From an uncultured Acidimicrobiia bacterium (GTDB lineage Bacteria > Actinomycetota > Acidimicrobiia > Spongiisociales > UBA5794), in the NCBI GenBank assembly GCA_913031525.1, contig CAJWGC010000070.1:1-5974 (forward strand): a DNA stretch of 5,974 nucleotides. Direction: 5' to 3'. Positions 1 to 5,701 of the stretch are shown in pieces. Position numbers and translations under genes: made by a program. The notes beneath the pieces were generated by a model that was not told the origin of the DNA, did not search any database, and was given only the letters and a program-made list of their open reading frames with translations. Within the stretch, counting starts at the first letter, position 1; each line of letters starts with the position of its first letter.

Positions 1-645
1 AGCCAGCAATATGTCCGGATGGAGGATCTACTTACTGGGGATGGGTCACCGTTCGATGTCTTCGGGGGCGAGCGCCTAAGCGAAATATTTGGCAGACCCA
101 CAAGGCGATCGCAACCCGGACGCGATCTATCAGCCAACTTATCTCTTACCTTCCACGAGGCGATCTCCGGAGTGACCAAGCAGGTCACGATCCATGGAAA
201 TACGACGAAGGTAAAAATCCCTCAAGGCGTAGAAAACGGTTCCCGCATCCGCCTCAAAGGTCAAGGAGAATCGGGCTCCCGCGGCGGCCCCTCGGGAGAC
301 GCCTACGTAACAGTCCGAGTCGCCGAACACCCGGTATTTTCCCGTAGCGGAAGCAACCTCGGTATCACCGTACCGATTACGTTCATCGAAGCAACTCTCG
401 GCGCAAAAATAGACGTCCCCACTCTCGAAGGATCTATACGGCTGCGCATACCATCGGGAACAAAGACTGGAAAGATCTTCCGCGTCAATGGTCGAGGAGT
501 CCAAACCACCAAGGACATCGGCGATCTCCTAGTAACGGTGGAGATAATCGTACCGACAGAGCTCACTAACGAGCAGCGCGCATCATTAAAAAATCTCAAA
601 GACAACGGATTAAACGAGAACCCGAGAACACACCTGGGGGTGTAG
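1..645 (+). CDS. dnaJ: DnaJ co-chaperone, class B (zinc-finger-less, CbpA-like), 3' part
   Basis: J-domain co-chaperone that delivers unfolded clients to DnaK in the cytosol and stimulates its ATPase. Only the C-terminal 214 residues are in the window. The frame is open to the left edge, so the ATG at 19 is internal and the J domain lies outside. The visible part begins in the Gly/Phe-type linker (FDVFGG, SEIFGR). From about base 118 come two beta-sandwich client-binding domains: CTD-I (LTFHEAISGV, then VKIPQGVENGSRIRLKGQG, GDAYVTVRVAEHPVF) and CTD-II (ITFIEATLGAKIDVPTLEG, IPSGT, GDLLVTVEIIVP). A short C-terminal helix of dimerisation type follows. The four CXXCXGXG zinc-finger repeats of class A DnaJ, which would interrupt CTD-I near bases 190-205, are absent, and the protein has no cysteine here. 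HspR starts 2 bp after the stop codon, so the two are almost certainly co-transcribed, as in dnaK-grpE-dnaJ-hspR operons. Confidence 0.93.
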   Translation, partial: SQQYVRMEDLLTGDGSPFDVFGGERLSEIFGRPTRRSQPGRDLSANLSLTFHEAISGVTKQVTIHGNTTKVKIPQGVENGSRIRLKGQGESGSRGGPSGDAYVTVRVAEHPVFSRSGSNLGITVPITFIEATLGAKIDVPTLEGSIRLRIPSGTKTGKIFRVNGRGVQTTKDIGDLLVTVEIIVPTELTNEQRASLKNLKDNGLNENPRTHLGV

Positions 646-647
646 CT

Positions 648-1046
648 ATGCCTGTCAGAAAAAACGCGGTCTACATAATCTCAGTTGCGGCCGAACTGGC
701 CGGAATGCATCCGCAGACGCTTCGGATCTACGAACGAAGGGGACTCATCGAGCCCTATCGCACTCCAGGAGGAACCCGGCGTTACAGCGATCAGGATCTA
801 ACACGCTTGAGTCTCATCCAGGAACTCACCTCGTCAGGAGTCAACCTCGAAGGAGTGCGGCAGATTCTCCAGCTTCAGAATGAGAACCAACGTCTGCGTA
901 ACCAGGTTGACCGGCTTCGTCGACTCCTGGATGATGCGGAGAGGAGATTCTCTGGTCAGTCCTCTACTGGCTCGGTAGTGCGAGAGGTGAGAATCCGCGG
1001 ACGCCGCAATTTGCCGGACATCCGTCGACGCGGCCCATTTAGCTGA
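648..1046 (+). CDS. hspR: HspR, MerR-family heat-shock repressor
   Basis: Transcriptional repressor of the dnaK operon and clpB in actinobacteria; it binds HAIR inverted repeats, with DnaK as co-repressor in studied species. The 132 residues show the family order. A winged helix-turn-helix starts with the diagnostic ISVAAELAGMHPQTLRIYERRGL (about residues 11-33, written here as its key run). A wing follows (PGGTRRYS, 40-47), then GVNLEGVRQIL (64-74), then a leucine-rich coiled coil for dimerisation (about 75-100). Length is close to the 125-150 usual for HspR. The common TLRxYDR is TLRIYER here. The tail is arginine-rich (RIRGRR, DIRRRGPFS) and lacks the VVWxPRR-like ending I know from mycobacterial HspR. 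The start at 648 sits 2 bp after dnaJ behind a weak G-rich ribosome-binding stretch (636-640). Autoregulation through the operon promoter upstream of the window is expected from the family. Confidence 0.95.
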   Translation: MPVRKNAVYIISVAAELAGMHPQTLRIYERRGLIEPYRTPGGTRRYSDQDLTRLSLIQELTSSGVNLEGVRQILQLQNENQRLRNQVDRLRRLLDDAERRFSGQSSTGSVVREVRIRGRRNLPDIRRRGPFS

Positions 1047-1090
1047 TTACTCGTACGCTCATTTCGAGGATTGGACAAGTGAACGATCCG

Positions 1091-1741
1091 CTACGCCACG
1101 AAAGTCTCACCGTCGGGCTGCTGGACAACAAAGGACAAAGCGAGGCTTGCCCTATTCGGCCATCTATCGAGAGTGGAGCGCGAGAGCGAGTTCGCTGCAG
1201 GACGAAAGATCCTCCAATCATTCATCCCAGGTAACGCCACGGTGAGTACCAGGTTGGGTCGAGGTTTGAGTTCGATTCCATCGAAATCGAAACCCTCAAG
1301 TTCAACAACTGCCAGGTCAAGTTCGTCGCAGCGCGCTATAAAGTCTCGAGCCGCCTCAGGACGAAAGAACCCCTCACCATCAGGGCTGCGGTATACAGCA
1401 AGAGAATCAAACTCAGTGGCGAGAGCAATGGTCGCCGGATGTTCATCTTCCCAATCGTCTTCCCCCTCGGAGCGTCCAACGGAAAATCCTGTCTCGCCAT
1501 ATTCATCAGGAAAGAATCGAAACTCCTCTGGCGTCACGATGGCCTCCGCTAGGCCCAAAATACGAAATACATCTCCCATTTCGAGGTCATGAACACCGCC
1601 ATCCTCATCGGGGTAAACCTGTACAACCGCAACATCGCCGTCCCAGAAAACCATGCCGACGAAATCATCGTCGCGCCAAATCTCTACGACAGGCTCTTCA
1701 AAGCCTTCCCGGTCAGACTCTACGATTCGTAAGGGGATCAC
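1091..1741 (-). CDS. Acidic protein of unknown function between hspR and clpB
   Basis: I do not recognise a named family. The 216-residue product is soluble, with no signal peptide or membrane segment. It appears to have two parts. Residues 1-75 are beta-rich and alternate hydrophobic and charged residues (VVEIWRDDDFVGMVFWDGD, then VAVVQVYPDEDGG, ending EAIVTPEEF). Residues 102-216 carry LAVVELEGFDFDGIEL, LVLTVALPG and a tail ALSFVVQQPDGETFVA. They are joined by a very acidic linker at about 90-101 (EGEDDWEDE). The strongly acidic composition and ordered hydrophobic pattern argue that this is the real frame; the opposite-strand ORF across 1173-1592 is a low-complexity serine/arginine shadow. 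The start is GTG at 1741, supported by an AGGA 7 nt upstream; the next ATG would delete the first 29 residues of the ordered domain. It converges on hspR with a 44-bp gap and diverges from clpB with a 72-bp gap, so its promoter region lies beside the HspR operator. A chaperone-related role is only a guess from position. Confidence 0.8.
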   Translation of the reverse strand: MIPLRIVESDREGFEEPVVEIWRDDDFVGMVFWDGDVAVVQVYPDEDGGVHDLEMGDVFRILGLAEAIVTPEEFRFFPDEYGETGFSVGRSEGEDDWEDEHPATIALATEFDSLAVYRSPDGEGFFRPEAARDFIARCDELDLAVVELEGFDFDGIELKPRPNLVLTVALPGMNDWRIFRPAANSLSRSTLDRWPNRASLALSFVVQQPDGETFVA

Positions 1742-1748
1742 GTCAGGA

Positions 1749-1752
1749 TCCT
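1749..1752 (-). promoter_or_regulatory. Ribosome-binding site fixing the GTG start at 1741
   Basis: On the minus strand AGGA stands 7 nt before the GTG codon at 1741-1739. It is the only Shine-Dalgarno-like run near the gene start and is the main reason for preferring GTG over the internal ATG at codon 30. Confidence 0.6.
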
Positions 1753-1767
1753 AACCCCAATCCAAAA

Positions 1768-1788
1768 GTTGAGTGATAGGGACTTAGA
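1768..1788 (+). promoter_or_regulatory. HAIR-like HspR operator upstream of clpB
   Basis: The HAIR consensus known for HspR is CTTGAGT-N7-ACTCAAG. Here the left half is GTTGAGT (6 of 7 matches), the spacer is exactly 7 nt (GATAGGG) and the right half is ACTTAGA (4 of 7). The site overlaps the predicted -35 box of clpB, the usual arrangement for HspR repression. hspR itself is 0.7 kb away, and clpB is a known HspR target in other actinobacteria. The right half is degenerate, so binding is an inference, though position, spacing and context agree. Confidence 0.72.
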
Positions 1789-1798
1789 TTTTTATGAT
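1769..1798 (+). promoter_or_regulatory. Sigma70-type promoter of clpB
   Basis: A -35 box TTGAGT (1769-1774; the first four bases match TTGACA) and a -10 box TATGAT (1793-1798; 5 of 6 to TATAAT) are separated by 18 bp. The -35 box is the core of the left HAIR half-site, so HspR binding would exclude RNA polymerase. Transcription would start near 1805, leaving only about 9 nt before the ATG at 1814. Confidence 0.65.
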
Positions 1799-1805
1799 TA
1801 ATCAT
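1794..1805. repeat. 12-bp perfect palindrome over the clpB -10 box and start site
   Basis: ATGATTAATCAT reads identically on both strands and covers most of the -10 box through the predicted transcription start. It could be a second operator half-overlapping the promoter, or simply an A/T-rich melting region that happens to be symmetrical. No known heat-shock operator matches it; CIRCE (TTAGCACTC-N9-GAGTGCTAA) does not. Confidence 0.5.
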
Positions 1806-1813
1806 GTTAAGCT

Positions 1814-4396
1814 ATGGGCATGAATCTTCGTGCATTGACTAATAAATCACAACAAGCTGTCCTCGCTGCTCAAGAATTAGCCCGATCCGCCAATCATCAC
1901 CAAGTGGACCCCCTCCACCTCACCGCTGCCCTGTTCAGCCAGCCGGACACCGTGCTCTTCCCTGTACTCTCTGCTCTCGGCCAGGACCCCACAGAGCTTC
2001 GACGTACGACTAATGCAGCACTCAAAGATCTACCCCAGGTGTTCGGGAATGTCGGAACGATCCAGCTCTCTCCCGCCTCTGCGGTCGTCCTCGATGCAGC
2101 AGAGGCAAAACGGCGCGACTTCAAAGATCAATACATCTCGATAGAGCACATCCTGCTCGGCCTTTCCGAATCTAAAGGAACAAGCGGCGACATCCTGCGT
2201 GCCTCGGGCATCACCTCGGAAGCCGTGTTAAGGGCACTAGCTACCGTTCGCGGATCGCAGCGCGTGACAACAGACAATCCAGAAGAAACACTAGCGCCGT
2301 TAGAAAACTTCGGTAGAAACCTCGTGCAATCCGCTGCACAAGGGAAGCTCGATCCGGTCATAGGGCGCGAAGATGAGATCAAACGAGTGATCCAAGTTTT
2401 GTCGCGCCGTACCAAAAATAACCCTGTTCTCATTGGGGAACCGGGAGTAGGCAAGACAGCCATTGCTGAGGGGCTAGCTCAGCGCATTGCGGACGGCGAT
2501 GTGCCCAAGGGGCTCAAGTCGAAGCGGATCATCGCACTCGACCTAGGCGCCATGATTGCTGGAGCAAAATACCGAGGCGAATTTGAAGAGCGTCTAAAGG
2601 CGACACTCGATGAAATAAAAGCCGCTGAAGGTCAGATCATTACTTTTATCGACGAAATGCACATGATCGTGGGGGCTGGCGCTGCAGAAGGAGCTATGGA
2701 CGCGGCCAACATTTTGAAACCAATGTTGGCGCGCGGTGAGCTACGAATGATCGGCGCCACGACTCTCGACGAATATCGGAACTGCATCGAAAAAGACACC
2801 GCGCTCGAGCGACGCTTCCAGTCCGTGCTAGTCGAACCTCCCTCGGTCGAGGAAACAGTGGGAATTCTTCGAGGCCTAAAAGAACGTTACGAAGTCCATC
2901 ACGGAGTCCGGATCACCGACGCGGCCCTAATAGCCGCTTCCGCTCTTTCGGATCGCTATATACCCGCGCGGCACTTGCCCGACAAAAGTATCGACCTCAT
3001 CGACGAATCGGCTTCTCGATTGCGCATTCAGATCGATTCGATGCCCGACGAGATCGACAAACTGGAACGTCATCGCCGCGAACTCAAGATCGAACTCAAT
3101 GCCGCAACCGAAGAGAAAGATGAAGCAAGCGTCAACCGCCGGACCTCCATCGAGACTGACCTCATCAACCTAGAGAAAGAGCTCAGCGAACTCCAAGCCC
3201 ACTGGCAGCTGGAAAAGCAATACATAGAAGAGATTCGATCGGCAAAAGGGTCGATCGAAGAGGCCCGAACTGAGGCTGAACGCAATGAACGAATAGGAGA
3301 ACTCGAGCGCGCCGCTGAGTTGCGCTACGGGATAATGCCTCGCCTGGAAGCCAGCCTTTCCTCGAGTCAGAAAGAATTAGCCAAGCTTCAGTCGACGACC
3401 GCGATGCTTAAAGAAGAAGTCACCGAAGAAGACATAGCTGAGGTCGTCGCCCGCTGGACAGGAATACCCGTTTCTCGACTCCTGGAGGGCGAGGCAGCCG
3501 AACTTATCCAGCTCGAAGACCATCTGCACAAGCATGTTGTCGGTCAGGCCGATGCCGTCTCAGTTGTCTCTAACGCAGTCCGACGCAGCCGAGCTGGACT
3601 CTCCGACCCAAACCGCCCAGTGGGATCATTTCTCTTCCTGGGACCAACCGGAGTCGGAAAGACTGAACTCGCCAGAGCTCTTGCCGAGTTCCTACTCGGC
3701 GACGAACGCGCCATCGTCCGCCTTGACATGTCCGAATATATGGAAAAGCATACGGTCAGTCGGCTAATCGGCGCTCCTCCTGGATATGTTGGTTACGACA
3801 AGGGCGGCCAGTTGACCGAAGCCATACGCCGTAGACCCTATTCGGTAATTCTGCTCGACGAAGTGGAAAAAGCTCATCCCGACGTGTTCAACGCTCTGTT
3901 ACAAGTACTGGAGGACGGCCGGCTCACTGACGGTCACGGCCGTACCGTCGACTTCACCAATGTCGTCTTAATCATGACATCAAACCTTGGCTCAGAGTTA
4001 ACTGATTCCAAACTTCCAGATGAGATGATGCGTGAACGTGTACTGAACGTGGTACAGAAGCATTTTCGCATTGAATTCATCAACCGGATCGACGACATCG
4101 TCGTGTTTTCAAAGCTAACCCCTGAAGAGCTTCGCACCATCGTCGAGATCCAGTTCGCGCATGTTCACCAGCGATTAACGGAACGTAATATCGATCTCAT
4201 ACTGAGTGAGGATGCGGCAAACTGGCTTGCCGAACATGGATATGATCCAACATTCGGTGCCCGGCCGCTGAAACGACTCCTCCAAAAGAACGTAGCGGAC
4301 CCTCTAGCCCTAGCTCTACTTCAAGGCCGTTTCGAGAACGGAGACACAGTCGACGTTATCGTTGCGAACGACTCATTGGCATTCGCGGCGGCCTAG
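1814..4396 (+). CDS. clpB: ClpB, hexameric AAA+ disaggregase (Hsp104 family)
   Basis: ATP-driven unfoldase that, with DnaK/DnaJ/GrpE, threads aggregated proteins through its central pore in the cytosol. The 860 residues have the full architecture. The Clp N-terminal domain covers about 1-150. NBD1 has Walker A GEPGVGKT (208-215), pore-loop KYRG (252-255), Walker B ITFIDE (276-281), sensor-1 GATT (314-317) and arginine fingers LERRF (331-335). The coiled-coil M domain, which docks DnaK and separates ClpB from ClpA/ClpC, spans about 405-530. NBD2 has Walker A GPTGVGKT (610-617), pore loop GYVG (657-660), Walker B VILLDE (678-683), sensor-1 TSN (722-724), arginine finger in INR (756-758) and sensor-2 GAR (815-817). 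All catalytic residues are intact. No ClpP-binding IGF/L loop is seen, as expected for ClpB. The usual FIDELHT is FIDEMHM here. An in-frame stop at 1808 limits the start to ATG 1814 or ATG 1820; neither has a Shine-Dalgarno. A HAIR-like site and promoter lie directly upstream. Confidence 0.98.
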   Translation: MGMNLRALTNKSQQAVLAAQELARSANHHQVDPLHLTAALFSQPDTVLFPVLSALGQDPTELRRTTNAALKDLPQVFGNVGTIQLSPASAVVLDAAEAKRRDFKDQYISIEHILLGLSESKGTSGDILRASGITSEAVLRALATVRGSQRVTTDNPEETLAPLENFGRNLVQSAAQGKLDPVIGREDEIKRVIQVLSRRTKNNPVLIGEPGVGKTAIAEGLAQRIADGDVPKGLKSKRIIALDLGAMIAGAKYRGEFEERLKATLDEIKAAEGQIITFIDEMHMIVGAGAAEGAMDAANILKPMLARGELRMIGATTLDEYRNCIEKDTALERRFQSVLVEPPSVEETVGILRGLKERYEVHHGVRITDAALIAASALSDRYIPARHLPDKSIDLIDESASRLRIQIDSMPDEIDKLERHRRELKIELNAATEEKDEASVNRRTSIETDLINLEKELSELQAHWQLEKQYIEEIRSAKGSIEEARTEAERNERIGELERAAELRYGIMPRLEASLSSSQKELAKLQSTTAMLKEEVTEEDIAEVVARWTGIPVSRLLEGEAAELIQLEDHLHKHVVGQADAVSVVSNAVRRSRAGLSDPNRPVGSFLFLGPTGVGKTELARALAEFLLGDERAIVRLDMSEYMEKHTVSRLIGAPPGYVGYDKGGQLTEAIRRRPYSVILLDEVEKAHPDVFNALLQVLEDGRLTDGHGRTVDFTNVVLIMTSNLGSELTDSKLPDEMMRERVLNVVQKHFRIEFINRIDDIVVFSKLTPEELRTIVEIQFAHVHQRLTERNIDLILSEDAANWLAEHGYDPTFGARPLKRLLQKNVADPLALALLQGRFENGDTVDVIVANDSLAFAAA

Positions 4397-4453
4397 AGAC
4401 GGCTATTCCTCGCCAATCCTCTCCCCCAAGGCAACGACCGGATCTCATCCAAG

Positions 4454-5527
4454 CTAATCAGAGGCACGATCCTGCGTAGTCGACTGCGGCTTGGATGGAG
4501 ATACCTGATGCATCCAGACCGTACGCTGAGGAAACGGAATCTCGATGCCTTCCCGGTCGAAAGCGTATTTGATACGCGCTCGCAGTTCTCGAGCAGCCGC
4601 GAACTGTTCAGCTGGTTCGACCTTAACGCCAACTCTGAGCGTTACCGCATCCGCCCCAAAATTCTGAATACCGTAAACCTGAGGCTCTTCCAGGACAGTG
4701 GCGTTAGGAAGGGCTTCTTCCCATAAACCATCTGCAGCACGTTTAATGACCTCCATAGCGTGCTCGACGTCTGTGTCGTAGGCCACGTCTACATCCAAAA
4801 TCGCCCGGGCCCACTGTTGGGATTTGTTGGCTACACGACGAATTTCGCCATTGGGAACGTGCCACAAAGTACCGTGGCCGTCGCGGACCAACGTAGTCCG
4901 CAAATTGACTGCCTCCACTTTTCCAGCCGCTTCACCTAAATCAACGATGTCTCCAACACCGTACTGATCCTCAATCAGCATAAAAATACCGCTCAGAAAG
5001 TCCTTCACAAGGCTCTGAGCTCCAAAGCCGAGGGCGACGCCCACAATTCCCGCTCCGGCGATCAACGGACCGAGATTGACATTGAACTCGCCCAACGCCA
5101 TAGCGGTGGCGACGAAATAAATCGCGATGGTTGCAATAGATCGCAACACTGACCCAAGAGTGTGAGCGCGTTGTTTAGAGCGTTCTATCTGGACGGTCTG
5201 GCGTTCTTCCCGACGTAAGGCGAGTGCTTGAAGAGCTTCGAAACGCTTCGGCTTATCGTCCTTAATTACCTCTTGTTTGGATTCCTCCAGTTTCCTTGAT
5301 CGCAACTCGACAATCTGTTCGATAGCTCGATCGATAGTCCGACCGGAGATCCGATTGATCACCCAAGCAATCAGAAGAATAACAAGGGCATTGATAGCGG
5401 GAACGAGAGAATCGACAATTTCTGCGAACGTCTCGTTGCCAGTGACATTGAACGCTAATTCACAAAGAAATCCAGAACTTTCACCACAGGCTTCGACGAG
5501 GCTGGCAGCCAACACAGTAATGATCAT
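4454..5527 (-). CDS. MscS-family mechanosensitive ion channel
   Basis: Inner-membrane channel that opens under membrane tension and releases solutes on hypo-osmotic shock. The 357-residue protein has a short outer N-terminus with two cysteines (14 and 22) and TM1 at about 42-60 (INALVILLIAWVI). A long charged, helix-prone cytoplasmic loop follows (about 62-120, rich in Arg, Glu and Lys), then TM2 at about 125-146 and the Gly/Ala-rich pore helix TM3 at about 150-185 (GAGIVGVALGFGAQSLVKDF, then SGIFMLIED). The MscS beta domain follows (GDIVDLGEAAGKVEAVNLRTT, HVPNGEIRRVANKS), then the alpha/beta C-terminal domain ending in GIEIPFPQRTVWMH. A polar tail of about 17 residues lies beyond. The extended TM1-TM2 loop is common in actinobacterial members, from my memory of the family. 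The ATG at 5527 has AGAGGA 6 nt upstream. The gene converges on clpB with a 57-bp gap and diverges from the HAAS-like gene. It is probably unrelated to the chaperone genes. Confidence 0.95.
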   Translation of the reverse strand: MIITVLAASLVEACGESSGFLCELAFNVTGNETFAEIVDSLVPAINALVILLIAWVINRISGRTIDRAIEQIVELRSRKLEESKQEVIKDDKPKRFEALQALALRREERQTVQIERSKQRAHTLGSVLRSIATIAIYFVATAMALGEFNVNLGPLIAGAGIVGVALGFGAQSLVKDFLSGIFMLIEDQYGVGDIVDLGEAAGKVEAVNLRTTLVRDGHGTLWHVPNGEIRRVANKSQQWARAILDVDVAYDTDVEHAMEVIKRAADGLWEEALPNATVLEEPQVYGIQNFGADAVTLRVGVKVEPAEQFAAARELRARIKYAFDREGIEIPFPQRTVWMHQVSPSKPQSTTQDRASD

Positions 5528-5533
5528 CTCAGG

Positions 5534-5539
5534 TCCTCT
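5534..5539 (-). promoter_or_regulatory. Strong ribosome-binding site of the MscS-family gene
   Basis: AGAGGA on the minus strand, 6 nt before the ATG at 5527, matches the anti-Shine-Dalgarno well and fixes the start of the channel gene. Confidence 0.75.
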
Positions 5540-5541
5540 CG

Positions 5542-5563
5542 TAGCGTTGCCGATGCAACGATA
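5542..5563. repeat. Inverted repeat just upstream of the MscS-gene ribosome-binding site
   Basis: CGTTGC (5545-5550) and GCAACG (5555-5560) are perfect complements around a 4-nt CGAT centre. Beyond one mismatched pair, two more pairs (TA/TA) extend it to 5542 and 5563. It begins 2 nt upstream of the AGAGGA of the channel gene, so in that mRNA it could form a hairpin in the leader; alternatively it is an operator in the divergent promoter region. No T-run follows it on either strand, so it is not an intrinsic terminator. Confidence 0.45.
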
Positions 5564-5652
5564 GAAGATGGCAGTTCTCTTATGGAATCACATCGGCTAT
5601 AACCTGGATAACAACAGAAAACCGAAAGAAGCTGAATGGCTAAACGAAGTGT

Positions 5653-5668
5653 TCGAAACGAATTTCGA
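5653..5668. repeat. 16-bp dyad resembling an SOS box, upstream of the HAAS-like gene
   Basis: TCGAAA-CGAA-TTTCGA is a perfect 6-4-6 inverted repeat 33 bp before the start codon at 5702. The Gram-positive LexA box is roughly CGAAC-N4-GTTCG. This site has the same geometry and outer bases but A/T instead of C/G at the symmetrical inner position. It could be a weak LexA site or the operator of another dimeric regulator. No confident -10/-35 pair could be assigned around it. Confidence 0.4.
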
Positions 5669-5691
5669 TCAAAGCACAAATAGTGCCGCAT

Positions 5692-5696
5692 AGAGG
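5692..5696 (+). promoter_or_regulatory. Ribosome-binding site of the HAAS-like gene
   Basis: AGAGG stands 5 nt before the ATG at 5702 and supports that start for a gene whose end is outside the window. Confidence 0.65.
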
Positions 5697-5701
5697 CATA
5701 C

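Noticed and set aside
139..605. Two minus-strand ORFs within dnaJ
   Set aside because: They are antisense shadows of a clear DnaJ C-terminal frame.
1047..1090. Possible bidirectional terminator between hspR and the acidic gene
   Set aside because: Only a 4-bp GGAT/ATCC pairing is visible, with no T-run; not a credible terminator.
1173..1592. 139-residue plus-strand ORF opposite the acidic protein
   Set aside because: Low-complexity Ser/Arg/Pro composition typical of the reverse complement of an acidic gene; no convincing ribosome-binding site; the minus-strand frame has orderly hydrophobic patterning.
1742..1813. Promoter for the acidic protein gene on the minus strand
   Set aside because: Hexamers such as TTAACA and TAACAT occur but none pair at 16-18 bp with a partner of reasonable match.
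4397..4453. Possible terminator between clpB and the channel gene
   Set aside because: No stable GC-rich stem followed by a T-run on either strand; termination here may be Rho-dependent.
4508..4726. 72-residue plus-strand ORF inside the channel gene
   Set aside because: Antisense to the conserved C-terminal MscS domain, with no independent support.
5575..5603. TTCTCT/TATAAC as a promoter for the HAAS-like gene
   Set aside because: The -10 is acceptable but the -35 matches poorly and no other evidence supports it.
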